A stretch of 35,810 bases of DNA from Planctomycetales bacterium (GTDB lineage Bacteria > Planctomycetota > Planctomycetia > Isosphaerales > Isosphaeraceae), in assembly GCA_027459775.1 (NCBI GenBank), contig DAIDHE010000438.1, positions 1 to 35,810 of the forward strand, written 5' to 3'. Made by a program: the position numbers and the translations under genes. Each line of letters begins with the position of its first letter. Within the stretch, counting starts at the first letter, position 1. The notes beneath the pieces are model-generated. The model ran no database searches. It was not told the origin of the DNA and saw only the letters and a list, made by a program, of their open reading frames with translations. This document shows, piece by piece, positions 21,281 to 29,606 of the stretch.

Positions 21281-23278
21281 TCACCGGCCCTTTCGAACCA
21301 GGTCTGCCAGCTCGAGCCGGCCGGCCTCGATGTCGCCGGAGGCGAACTCGTTGTACTCGGTGTAGACGAGGTGTCGGAACAGCTTGCCTTCATGTTCGAG
21401 CTTGCGGGGCGGGCCGACCTCCTCGACGTGGCCGTCCTGAAGCACGATGGCCAGGTCGGCCGAGCGGATCGTCTCGAGCCGATGGGCGATCAGGATGAGG
21501 GTGCGCCCGACCGCCAGCCGGGCGAGCGTGTCGTCCAGGAAATGGCGGGTGTCCTCGTCCATCGGGGTCCGAGGTTCCTCGATGATCAGGATCGAGGGGT
21601 CGTGCAAGTAGGCTCGGGCCAGGGCCACCCGGTATTGTTCGTCGGGCTTGAGGTAGTGGCCCAGGGGGCCGATCTGGGTGTCGTAGCCGTGGGGCAAGTC
21701 CTGAATGAAGTGGTGAGCGTGGGCGATCTTGGCCGCCTCGATGACGCGGGGCAGGGTGTTGATCGCGTCGCCCAGCCCGACGTTGACCGTCGCCGTGTCG
21801 GTGAACACCAGGTCGGCCTGGAAAACCGTGGCGACCTGAGCCCGGATCGAGTCCAGCGTGACGTCGCGGATGTCGCGGCCGTCGATCAGAACCCGGCCCG
21901 ATCGGGGGTCGATCAGACGGGGAATCAGGCAGGCGAGCGCGAGGCTGCTGTCCTCGTCCGCGCCCAGCAACACCGTGCGCCCGCCGGCCGGGATCTCGAG
22001 CGAGACGTTGGAAAGCAGGGTTCGCCCCGAACGGCCTTCAAGTGCGACGTTCTCGAGCGCGATGCGGTCCTTGATCGGACTGAGGAACTGGGCGCCCACG
22101 TCCTGTTGGAGCTCGGGCCTGCGCTCCAGGAATTCAAAAAACGCCCGCGCCGATCGATTCGCCTGCCGCAGGACTTTACGGAGCCGCAGCCATTCCAGGA
22201 TCGGGTACGCGAGCCCGGCCAGGGCCACGATCAGCATCACCATCGTGGCGATCGAGATCTGGTAGTTGATGACGATGCTGAAACCGAGCAACCCCAGGGC
22301 CACCACGCAGGTGAGGCCAAAGACCAGGCCGACGCCCAGGTTTCCCGGGGCGTTCGTGACCAGCCGCCGCATCTCGGCTTCCTCGTGGTGTTCGAGGTGC
22401 TGGTCGAACCGCTGGCGATCGAATTCCTCGACGCCGTAGACCCGTACCGTGCGGAGCAGCCCCAGATCCTCGTGCAGCAGGCTGAGCTGAACCGACGCCT
22501 GGCGAAGGGCGGTCTCCGCGAGCAGGCGATGCTCGCGCAACCAGATCCGCACGACCAGCCAGGCCATGACCCCGAGCGAGGCGGTGAACGCCAGCAGGAC
22601 CGGTGAGACCAGCACCGCCGTGAGCAGCAGGCCCGTCGCCAGAACCGGGACGCGGGGAATGACGTCGAGATCGGCCCGGAACCCGTCCCGGACGTCGTTC
22701 ACCTCGCGGGTCCAGAGATTGATCACGGGTCCGAGCCCCTCGGCCGGCAGCGACGACTGGCCCAGCCGGTACATTTGCCGGTGAATCTGCTTGCGCAGGG
22801 TGGTCGCCAGCCGGACGGCGGCCCGGGCGATCATGCGCTTCCGCAGCCAGGCGGTCAGGGTCAGGGCCAGGATCGAGAACGTCGCCAGGACGAGCAGCGT
22901 CGCCAGCGCCCCGAAATTCATCCGCAGCGACGGCAGGAGGTTGGTCAAGCGATCGAGGCCCCGGCCCGCGACCCTGTGGACGGGGTTGTCGCTGAGCAGG
23001 CTGCCGGCGATCAGGGGGAAGACGCCCGTATCGTCGTAGAGGTGAAACTGCTTGTCGGACCCGCTGGCGCGGTGGACGACCCACCTGGGCAATTCGTTGA
23101 CCCGCGAGGAGGGGAACCGTGTCTCGCCGCGTGAGGCGATGAGCGAGACGAAAAGGCCGGAAAGGCCGAGGAGCAGTATCACGAGCAGTGATTGCACCAG
23201 GCCCAGGAATCGGATGAGTCGAACCTGGCGGTCGGCGCCCGCCAGCATACGCGTGCGATGATAGGCGTCGACCTGCAT
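21281..23278 (-). CDS. ABC exporter-like protein with degenerate ATPase domain
   Basis: This 665-residue protein has the exporter layout: membrane domain (about 20-375, six hydrophobic helices, with a large extracytoplasmic loop after the first) and C-terminal nucleotide-binding domain (405-640). The latter is degraded. Walker A reads GADEDSSL (439-446), lacking the glycines and lysine; the signature LSGGQ is LKPDEQ (543-548); Walker B ends IIEE (565-568), with Glu for the Mg-binding Asp. The Q-loop (Q487), the putative catalytic E568 and the H-loop H599 remain. The frame is full length and free of stops, so it is not an obvious pseudogene. GGGGAG about 7 nt before the ATG fixes the start. 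I infer a heterodimer partner or a non-transporting regulator. Confidence 0.85.
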   Translation of the reverse strand: MQVDAYHRTRMLAGADRQVRLIRFLGLVQSLLVILLLGLSGLFVSLIASRGETRFPSSRVNELPRWVVHRASGSDKQFHLYDDTGVFPLIAGSLLSDNPVHRVAGRGLDRLTNLLPSLRMNFGALATLLVLATFSILALTLTAWLRKRMIARAAVRLATTLRKQIHRQMYRLGQSSLPAEGLGPVINLWTREVNDVRDGFRADLDVIPRVPVLATGLLLTAVLVSPVLLAFTASLGVMAWLVVRIWLREHRLLAETALRQASVQLSLLHEDLGLLRTVRVYGVEEFDRQRFDQHLEHHEEAEMRRLVTNAPGNLGVGLVFGLTCVVALGLLGFSIVINYQISIATMVMLIVALAGLAYPILEWLRLRKVLRQANRSARAFFEFLERRPELQQDVGAQFLSPIKDRIALENVALEGRSGRTLLSNVSLEIPAGGRTVLLGADEDSSLALACLIPRLIDPRSGRVLIDGRDIRDVTLDSIRAQVATVFQADLVFTDTATVNVGLGDAINTLPRVIEAAKIAHAHHFIQDLPHGYDTQIGPLGHYLKPDEQYRVALARAYLHDPSILIIEEPRTPMDEDTRHFLDDTLARLAVGRTLILIAHRLETIRSADLAIVLQDGHVEEVGPPRKLEHEGKLFRHLVYTEYNEFASGDIEAGRLELADLVRKGR

Positions 23279-23457
23279 GCCGGCTCTCCCCTCGGCGAGC
23301 GCGCCTGAGGCTGGATGACAACGTAAGGCGGCCGGGGCTCGCGACGCACGGTCACCCGGGGCGGTCGCCGGCCGCGCCGCCACGGGTCCGAGCCGCCGCC
23401 CGCGAAAGCCCCCAGGACGACCCGCCGCACTCTCGCCGCCCGCGCTTGGCGGATGGC

Positions 23458-24279
23458 TCAGGCCAGGTCTCGATCCTCGAACAGCAGAAACGCGAACAGC
23501 AGCGCTGCTCCACAATACAACATGCAATAGCCCAAGGCAGGCAAAACATATCGCATCCAGGGAATCAGGGCGCCGGTCGAGATGGATGGACCCGCGTTGA
23601 AAAACTCAAGCTGCGGCAGCCCGAAGGCGAAAAGCTTGGCCATGAAGCTCACCAGGTCGTTGACCTGACCCTGGCCCGCCACCTCGACCAGCACCGGGCT
23701 CAAGTGCCCGAGGAAGAAAATCAAGATGCAAACCACCAGATTGGCCAGCATCGGCAGCCGGGTCGAGATGGCCACGCTGATCGCGGTCAGAATCGACACC
23801 TCGAAAAAGCCAAGCGCCAGACCCGGGAACACCTGGAACACCTGTGCCCACTGCTTGGCCGAATCGACCGTGCTCCCCGCCGATTCCCGCATGTCGTACG
23901 GGTATTTGTACCAGACCCCCGCGGCGAAGAGCGCCCCCAACAAGAGGTAGAGGCTGAGCACGCCCAGCTCGATCCCCAGAAACTTGCCGACGATGAACTG
24001 CCGGCGGTTGATGGGCTTTGACAGCAGGGTGATCGCCGTCTTCCCCTCGATCTCGTCGGCGACCGTCGAGCTCGCCGTCAGGAGCGCGAGCAGCATGCAG
24101 AAGAACGAGATCGTCGTCAGACCCGTGTCCTTGTACATCTTGATATCTTCGCCGAACGTGAAGTACGACACGAAGATCGTGACGACCAGAAGCGCCGCGG
24201 CGAAAAACGCCATGACGAAATAGGCCGGCTGGCGGATGGCTTCCTTGGCGGTCGCAAGCGCGATGGTGATGGCTTTCAT
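23458..24279 (-). CDS. ABC-2 type transporter permease
   Basis: This 273-residue inner-membrane protein has about six hydrophobic helices and the features of ABC-2 (NosY/YhaP-like) permeases: a short cytoplasmic N terminus, then after helix 2 the amphipathic segment DEIEGKTAITLLSKPINR, which is the conserved coupling region (EIExGTxxxLLSKPxxR). The matching ATPase would be expected beside it; none is found on this strand in the window. The degenerate exporter-like gene downstream (179 nt) is not a standard partner. Substrate is unknown; this class often moves lipids, polysaccharides or unknown small molecules. Confidence 0.88.
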   Translation of the reverse strand: MKAITIALATAKEAIRQPAYFVMAFFAAALLVVTIFVSYFTFGEDIKMYKDTGLTTISFFCMLLALLTASSTVADEIEGKTAITLLSKPINRRQFIVGKFLGIELGVLSLYLLLGALFAAGVWYKYPYDMRESAGSTVDSAKQWAQVFQVFPGLALGFFEVSILTAISVAISTRLPMLANLVVCILIFFLGHLSPVLVEVAGQGQVNDLVSFMAKLFAFGLPQLEFFNAGPSISTGALIPWMRYVLPALGYCMLYCGAALLFAFLLFEDRDLA

Positions 24280-24367
24280 GGGCGTCGTTCGTGTGATCCA
24301 CTACAAGCGGCGAATGAGGCAAAACCCGTGATCCCGAGGGGTCACGACAATGATCGCGGGCGGAGAT

Positions 24368-24643
24368 TCACCCTCGAATCTCGAAACCCTCGAGCGATTC
24401 CAGACTATCCCAATGTAGAGATACGGCCGAAGTGATGTAAAGGTTCATCGCGGCCGAGATTTCCCCCAAGAACCGCTCGATTTCCCCAGGATCGCCCTCG
24501 GTCACGAGCTCGACGGAGCCGTCCGGCAGGTTTCGCACGAAGCCTGCCACCCGATGACGCCGGGCGATCCAGGCGCACCGCGCCCGAAAGCCGACGCCCT
24601 GGACTCTGCCCGTGAAGATGGTGCGGAGGCGTTCCGGGGTCAT
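24368..24643 (-). CDS. acyP: Acylphosphatase
   Basis: This 91-residue protein is a complete acylphosphatase, which hydrolyses carboxyl-phosphate bonds of small acyl phosphates in the cytosol. The catalytic residues are visible: R20 in GRVQGVGFR and N38 in GFVRNLPDGSVEL. Length matches the family (about 90-100). The gene lies in a minus-strand series of unrelated functions, 88 nt upstream of the permease gene, and has its own candidate promoter about 70 nt upstream. Confidence 0.93.
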   Translation of the reverse strand: MTPERLRTIFTGRVQGVGFRARCAWIARRHRVAGFVRNLPDGSVELVTEGDPGEIERFLGEISAAMNLYITSAVSLHWDSLESLEGFEIRG

Positions 24644-24708
24644 GAGATCACGCCACGGCTCGGGGCTCCACGAACGCCACGATCGGGGGGACCGTCTTGA
24701 AGCATATC

Positions 24709-24737
24709 ATATTAAAGCCGAGATTGACGGCCCGCAA
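24709..24737 (-). promoter_or_regulatory. Candidate promoter for acyP
   Basis: On the minus strand, TTGCGG (24732-24737) and TAATAT (24709-24714) are 17 bp apart in an AT-rich pocket. The -35 lies 5 nt from the stop of the upstream gene. Confidence 0.4.
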
Positions 24738-24742
24738 GGCGG

Positions 24743-25303
24743 TCACGCGGGCCAGGCGGGATATTCGGCGAGCAATTCAGGCGAGACCTTGTCCAGCCAG
24801 ATGAACTCTTTATTGATCCGTTTCGGGATCAGCACCTGCGAGCCGACGATGCCGCCAACGACGCCGGCCAACAGCAGCACGATCCCGCCAAAGACCGGGA
24901 TCGTGGGATTCCAGGTCGGGAACGCCACCGGGGAGAGGATGCCCGCAACCCCAGCAAGCATGGTCAGCCAACCGATCGCGATCGCTTGGCCACGCAGTTT
25001 TCGATGGCGCTGGCAGAGACCGACCGCGACTCGTCCTCTTTTGCGAATGATCAGGTAGACGATGATGTAGATGAGCGGACTCATCAAAAACAGGATGAAC
25101 CAGAGGGGGTTCAGCCAGGAGAGATTCCTGACGAATCGGTAACCCTGGGCGGGGGCGTTGCATTTCAAGCATCGGTCGGGGAGTTCGGCGCCCTTGGGGA
25201 CGACGAGCATGGACCCGTCGCGCCAGCCGTCGGTCCTCTCCGGCTGGCGGGGTGATTCGTGGAGTTCCGCCTTGGGCGGCGCGTAAGGGTTTTCGAGCTC
25301 CAT
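24743..25303 (-). CDS. Membrane protein with NPYAPP N terminus and a CxxC motif
   Basis: I do not recognise a named family. The 186-residue protein starts MELENPYAPPKAEL, a signature found at the N terminus of many planctomycete membrane proteins. A CLKCNAP motif (about 46-52) and a later Cys-x-x-His could form a small zinc site. Three hydrophobic segments follow (about 67-88, 110-130 and 138-160), and the C terminus returns to a soluble region (KRINKEFIWLDKVSPELL). The start at the ATG before ELENPYAPP has GGAG 12 nt upstream. Function is not evident; the neighbours are acylphosphatase and an exported protein. Confidence 0.75.
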   Translation of the reverse strand: MELENPYAPPKAELHESPRQPERTDGWRDGSMLVVPKGAELPDRCLKCNAPAQGYRFVRNLSWLNPLWFILFLMSPLIYIIVYLIIRKRGRVAVGLCQRHRKLRGQAIAIGWLTMLAGVAGILSPVAFPTWNPTIPVFGGIVLLLAGVVGGIVGSQVLIPKRINKEFIWLDKVSPELLAEYPAWPA

Positions 25304-25440
25304 CGTCGGGGATCGCTCCAGGGGCGTGGAATCGTTTCGGCCCGGACGGTCGCGAACGCGGACGTTACGGCGAAGTCGGATTCTAACGAGCGCTTTCACC
25401 CGTGGGCAAGAACCCCGAGCCCGGAAATCGCCGTTTGCCA

Positions 25441-25482
25441 CGAAAAACGGCCGCGGCCCTTGTTTGACAAGGGCCGCGGCCG
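25441..25482 (-). terminator. Rho-independent terminator after the exported protein gene
   Basis: A perfect 15-bp stem (arms 25448-25462 and 25468-25482, loop of 5 nt) is followed on the minus strand by GTTTTTCG. It lies 38 nt beyond the stop at 25520. Confidence 0.9.
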
Positions 25483-25519
25483 ACCTGGCGTAATGGAACG
25501 AACCTGGCGAGGTCGGTTC

Positions 25520-26908
25520 TCAGAGCCCGTTGAGCTCGACCCGCTCGACCAGCGACGCGCCGGCGGCCTGGACGGGCAAGAGCATCGAGCGCATGGGGCC
25601 GACGCCCAGGGCTTCGAAGGCCACCGGGGGCGAGCCAGCCGAGGCGCCTGCCCGCAAGACCAGGCTCGAGATCGAGAACGGCAGCCGGTTGGTGACCCGA
25701 ATTGTCGTACTGGTGGTCGTCTTCTTCGCCGTCTTGACCGTGACGAACGCGGCGGCGACCGTTTGGCCAAGCGTCTTGGCCATGCCCGCGCCGTCGATGA
25801 CCGAGGCCGACGAATTCTCGCGCAGCTCGAGCCGGCCCAGGGGTGAGTAGCCTCCGTCGAGCGTGCTCGAGCTGACCAGGATCTTGCCGTGCGTCTCGCC
25901 GACCTTGGCCTGGGTGAGGAGCACGTCCAGAAGCAGGCCGGGATGGCCGACGGCGGGGGGATTGTCGTCTTTCACCAGGCGGGCGGGCAGGCCCATGATC
26001 CGCATGCCCTCGAGCTGGCTGGCGATCCGGCTGGCTTCGCCGGCGAGCTTGCCTTCGCCCCGAAGCCGGACCAGGATCCGGTCGGCGGCGAGCATGCCGG
26101 CGTCGATCAGCTCGCCCTCGCTGGACGAGTCGAGCATGTCCACGAACCGCTTGGCCAGGAGGACTTCGGCGGGATTGAGAACCTTGCCGGTCTGCTCGAA
26201 CATCGCTTCAAACGAGAGGTCGTCGCGCAGATTCCACATGACGGCCTGGGCGACGCCGTGGCTGGTGCCCAGGGTAGCCAGGCTGCGGAGCGCCCTGCGC
26301 ACGCGGGGATCGTTCGAGAAGTCGTCGACATCCATCAGGGTGAGCTTCACGCGTCCGGTCGGGGCCGGCTTGCCGAAATCGAGGCACACGGCCGGGACCG
26401 ACAGCTCGATCGTTTCGCCCACGGGCACGGCGAGGCCGCGGGTGGGGCGGTCCAGGGCGGCGTTCACGGACCGCAGTCCCGCTTCTCCGGCGGCCTGGAA
26501 ATCGCCGAAGCCGCCTTCGCGGTTCGAGATCGAGCCCAGCCCCATGTTTTGCAGCCCTCCGCCGCGGCCTGCGCCGCCGCCGCCGCCCGCGCCCTGACCG
26601 ATCAGGTTCGCCGCGACCAGCCCGGGCGGCACGATCACGTTCAGGCGGCGATTGGACTTGTTCTGGATCGAAAGCCGGACGTGATCCTGGCCCTGGCCCC
26701 GCGCGGCGACGCTCAGATCGCCCGCCTGGCTCGCCTTCAGGAGGTCGACCGTCTCGGTCGCGACCTCGACGGGCCGCGAACTGGGCTCGCCGGCCCCCGT
26801 CTTCGCGGATTGGGCGCAGGCGCTGGTCCAGGCCCCCAATCCGATCGTTCCCGCCATGAGGCCCGCGGCCGAGAAGGCCCGGACCAGGCCAAGGTGTCGC
26901 CACATCAT
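25520..26908 (-). CDS. Exported hypothetical protein (462 aa)
   Basis: I do not recognise a family. The N terminus is a signal peptide: basic start, hydrophobic stretch (about 10-27), then TSACAQS, where the Cys is not in a strict lipobox, so cleavage after Ala or lipidation are both possible. A Gly-rich stretch (about 105-118) divides an N-terminal beta-rich part (QNKSNRRLNVIVPPGL) from a middle helical part with conserved-looking LGTSHGVAQAVMWNLRDDL (about 225-245) and a C-terminal beta-rich part with repeated TTTSTTIRVTNRLPF. N- and C-terminal segments both resemble accessory domains for binding or adhesion, but no specific assignment is safe. ATG at 26905 is an alternative start. It has its own strong terminator. 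Confidence 0.8.
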   Translation of the reverse strand: MMWRHLGLVRAFSAAGLMAGTIGLGAWTSACAQSAKTGAGEPSSRPVEVATETVDLLKASQAGDLSVAARGQGQDHVRLSIQNKSNRRLNVIVPPGLVAANLIGQGAGGGGGAGRGGGLQNMGLGSISNREGGFGDFQAAGEAGLRSVNAALDRPTRGLAVPVGETIELSVPAVCLDFGKPAPTGRVKLTLMDVDDFSNDPRVRRALRSLATLGTSHGVAQAVMWNLRDDLSFEAMFEQTGKVLNPAEVLLAKRFVDMLDSSSEGELIDAGMLAADRILVRLRGEGKLAGEASRIASQLEGMRIMGLPARLVKDDNPPAVGHPGLLLDVLLTQAKVGETHGKILVSSSTLDGGYSPLGRLELRENSSASVIDGAGMAKTLGQTVAAAFVTVKTAKKTTTSTTIRVTNRLPFSISSLVLRAGASAGSPPVAFEALGVGPMRSMLLPVQAAGASLVERVELNGL

Positions 26909-27395
26909 CGCGCTATGACCTTTCTGGACAGGGCCAGCCTCGAAACCCGCGACCCGTTCGCCGCTCGAGGACCCGTGTCGTCTTCAAAACGTCAGGTGTC
27001 GATTCCGTACCTAGCCCGCGCAGTCACACCAGCCCGCCTCTCTAAAGACGCGAACCAGCCTCGCCGTATTCGAGTCCGCCACGTCTTCTTTCTTCGTCCA
27101 GTCCGTCCCGGCTCATCGGCCCAATCGCGAAAAACCGTGTCAAGACGCCCCGATCGATCCTGGTGGAATCATTGGGAAGAGCCTGACGGCCGCGCGATCG
27201 CGCCGGTCGCCGAACGACGACATGCCTTCAATATACATGAAAACCAGGGCGACGGCCCCGAGAACAACTTCCGCGATGAGCCACGATCCGCGATAACCCC
27301 TGGCGGACCGCCCCCAACAAGGCGACGATCCATGGAACGTGCCTCGTCGTCGTAACCGTCGCTCGTTCCTCGATCAAGCCAAGGAGAAACCCTCA
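26909..27395. other. Divergent intergenic stretch (487 bp)
   Basis: There is no credible gene. It must hold promoters for the minus-strand exported protein and the plus-strand TIM-barrel operon. A consensus -35 TTGACA lies on the minus strand at 27138-27143 but has no good -10 at normal distance. An AT-rich island at 27229-27243 contains TATACAT on the plus strand, about 160 nt before the operon, also without a clear partner. Confidence 0.45.
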
Positions 27396-28265
27396 ATGCC
27401 GAATCCCTGGACGGGCAAGGGCAATCCCTATCCGCGCGATGAAGTGATTGAGCGCTTGCATGCCGCGCTGGGCCGGGGCGAGCCGATTTTGGCGGCCGGC
27501 GCGGGGACGGGCATCAGCGCCAAATTCATCGAGCAGGGGGGGGCCGATCTGGTCATCGTCTACAATTCGGGGCGCTTTCGCATGGCCGGGCATGGATCGA
27601 CGGCCGGGCTCATGGCCTATGGAGACGCCAACGCGACGGCGATGGAAATCGGCCAGTACGAGGTTTTGCCGGTGGTCGAGGAGATCCCCGTCATTTGCGG
27701 CGTGCACGCGACCGACCCTCGCCGGCGGATGTGGCACTGGCTGCTCGAGGTCAAGGCGATGGGGTTTTCGGGGGTCAACAATTTCCCGACCCATTGCATC
27801 GTGGACGGCAAGTTCCGCCAGATCCTCGAAGAGACCGGCATGAGCGTCCAGAAGGAATTCGAGATGGTGGCCCTCGCCCGCAAGATGGACCTGTTCACGA
27901 TCGTCTACGTGAGCACCCCCGACGAGGCTCGAGCCATGGCCGAATCGGGGGCGGATGCGATCATCGCTCACGTGGGAACGACGGTGGGCGGCTCGGTCGG
28001 CGTTCTGGCCGCGACCGTCACGATGGACGAGGCCGTGCGGCGAACCCAGGCGATCATCGACGCCGCCCGAAGCGTGCGGCAGGACATCTTTTTCCTGATG
28101 CACGGCGGCCCGATCGCCCGGCCCGAGGACGCGGCCCATGTGATCGCGCGCACCGACGCGGTTGGTTTCGTCGGCGCTTCGAGCCTGGAACGGCTGGCGG
28201 TCGAGGATTCGCTGCGGGACTTGACCCGGCGGTTCAAGAGCATCCCGACTTCCAAAAAGGGGTGA
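27396..28265 (+). CDS. TIM-barrel protein, phosphoenolpyruvate hydrolase-like family (Tm-1 C-terminal type)
   Basis: This 289-residue protein is a predicted TIM barrel of the family named after a putative phosphoenolpyruvate hydrolase (PF09370). Recognisable blocks are PILAAGAGTGISAKFIEQGGAD (shortened here to its key GAGTG and GGAD parts), LIVYNSGRFRMAGHGS-type and the end-strand FFLMHGGPI and VGFVGASSLERL. The enzymatic reaction is not established for most members. AAGGAGA at 27381-27387 lies 8 nt before the ATG. It is followed after 2 nt by the UPF0261 gene. In the tomato resistance protein Tm-1 the equivalents of these two proteins are fused in one chain, so they probably work together. 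Confidence 0.88.
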   Translation: MPNPWTGKGNPYPRDEVIERLHAALGRGEPILAAGAGTGISAKFIEQGGADLVIVYNSGRFRMAGHGSTAGLMAYGDANATAMEIGQYEVLPVVEEIPVICGVHATDPRRRMWHWLLEVKAMGFSGVNNFPTHCIVDGKFRQILEETGMSVQKEFEMVALARKMDLFTIVYVSTPDEARAMAESGADAIIAHVGTTVGGSVGVLAATVTMDEAVRRTQAIIDAARSVRQDIFFLMHGGPIARPEDAAHVIARTDAVGFVGASSLERLAVEDSLRDLTRRFKSIPTSKKG

Positions 28266-28267
28266 TC

Positions 28268-29494
28268 ATGGCCGTCGTGTTGATCGGCACGCTCGATACC
28301 AAGGGGATCGAGCTGGGCTTCGTTCGGGACATCCTCCGCGCTCGGGGGGTCGAGACGCTCGTGATCGACGCGGGCTCGCTCGGTTCACCGAGGGTTGAGG
28401 CCGACATCGATCGCGGTCGCGTCTTTCGCGCGGCCGGGACTTCGGTGGAAGAGCTGAAAGCGATCGGAGATCGCGGGACGGCCGTGACGGCGGCGGCGCG
28501 CGGGGCCGCCATGGTGGTGAAAGAGCTCTTCGACGCAGGCCGGGTCGACGCGGTTTTTGGGCTCGGCGGCGGGGCGGGTACGACCGTCGGCGCGAGTGCG
28601 ATGCGGGCCTTGCCGTTCGGTGTGCCCAAGGTCATGGTCAGTACGCTGGCCAGTGGGCAGACGAGGCCGTTCATCGCGGGGAGCGACATTTTCCTGTTGT
28701 ACTCTGTGGCGGACATCGCGGGCTTGAACCGGTTGACCAGGGCGGTGCTCTCCAACGCCGCTCACGCCCTGGTCGGCATGCTTTCGGCCCGGGCCGACGC
28801 GCCGGTTGAGGATGACAGGCCCCTCGTCGCGGCCACCATGTTTGGCGTGACCACCCCCTGCGTCGATCGCGCCCGCCAGAGGCTCGAGGCGGCCGGCTGT
28901 GAGGTTCTGGTGTTCCATGCGACGGGGGCGGGGGGGCAGGCGATGGAGGGCCTGGTCCGGGACGGCAAGTTCGCGGCCGTTCTCGATCTCACCACCACCG
29001 AGCTCGCCGACGAGCTGGTCGGCGGCATCCTCTCCGCCGGACCTGATCGACTGGAGGCGGCCGGCCGCGCGGGAGTGCCCCAGGTGGTCAGCGTGGGAGC
29101 GCTCGACATGGTCAACTTCGGCCCCCGCCACACCGTCCCGGAACGGTTCTCTGGTCGCCGGTTTCATGCCCACAACGAGAATGTGACGCTCATGCGGACC
29201 ACCCCGGCCGAATGCGCCGCCATCGGCGCGAAAATGGCGGAAATCCTCGGTCGTTCGCGAGGCCCGGTCGTGATGATCTTGCCCCTGGGGGGAGTCTCGG
29301 GCCTCGACGTTCCCGGCCAACCGTTCCACGACCCCGAGGCCGACCAGGCGCTGTTTGACGCGCTTCGCGCCGGCCTGGCAAACCATCCCAATGTCAAGCT
29401 GATCGAGCGGCCCGAGGCGATCAACGATCCGGCGTTCGCCGACGCCGCCGCGGAGGCGCTCCTGGCCTTGTCGCCGTCGAAGCGGCGCCCCTGA
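28268..29494 (+). CDS. Tm-1-like ATP-binding protein, UPF0261 family
   Basis: This 408-residue protein matches the UPF0261/Tm-1 N-terminal domain family: it opens VVLIGTLDTKGIELGFVRD, then has GLGGGAGTTVGASAMRALPFG (Gly-rich nucleotide loop, about 97-106), STLASGQTRPFIAGSDI and the late GALDMVNFGPRHTVPER block. The tomato homologue is an ATP-binding protein that inhibits tomato mosaic virus replication; bacterial function is not settled. It starts 2 nt after the stop of the TIM-barrel gene with AAGGGG just upstream, so the two are one operon. Typical family length is about 400, so it is intact. Confidence 0.9.
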   Translation: MAVVLIGTLDTKGIELGFVRDILRARGVETLVIDAGSLGSPRVEADIDRGRVFRAAGTSVEELKAIGDRGTAVTAAARGAAMVVKELFDAGRVDAVFGLGGGAGTTVGASAMRALPFGVPKVMVSTLASGQTRPFIAGSDIFLLYSVADIAGLNRLTRAVLSNAAHALVGMLSARADAPVEDDRPLVAATMFGVTTPCVDRARQRLEAAGCEVLVFHATGAGGQAMEGLVRDGKFAAVLDLTTTELADELVGGILSAGPDRLEAAGRAGVPQVVSVGALDMVNFGPRHTVPERFSGRRFHAHNENVTLMRTTPAECAAIGAKMAEILGRSRGPVVMILPLGGVSGLDVPGQPFHDPEADQALFDALRAGLANHPNVKLIERPEAINDPAFADAAAEALLALSPSKRRP

Positions 29495-29530
29495 GCGTCG
29501 ACCGGACCTTCCCGCGGCAAGGGTCGTCGA

Positions 29531-29549
29531 CGCCCCCTGGTAGGGGGCG
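29531..29549. repeat. GC-rich hairpin between convergent genes
   Basis: CGCCCCC (29531-29537) and GGGGGCG (29543-29549) form a 7-bp perfect stem with loop TGGTA. A second inverted pair, GCGTCGAC (29495-29502) with GTCGACGC (29526-29533), overlaps it. No T tract follows on either strand, so I do not call it an intrinsic terminator. Confidence 0.4.
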
Positions 29550-29606
29550 AACGGACCTCTCGACCAAAAGAATGCATGAATTCGAGGATGAAATCCTGAC
29601 CAGGCA

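Noticed and set aside
27138..27143. Consensus TTGACA as promoter of the exported protein gene
   Set aside because: No acceptable -10 lies 15-19 bp downstream on the minus strand.
29531..29549. Hairpin as a terminator for the Tm-1-like operon
   Set aside because: It has no T tract on either strand, so it is listed only as a repeat.
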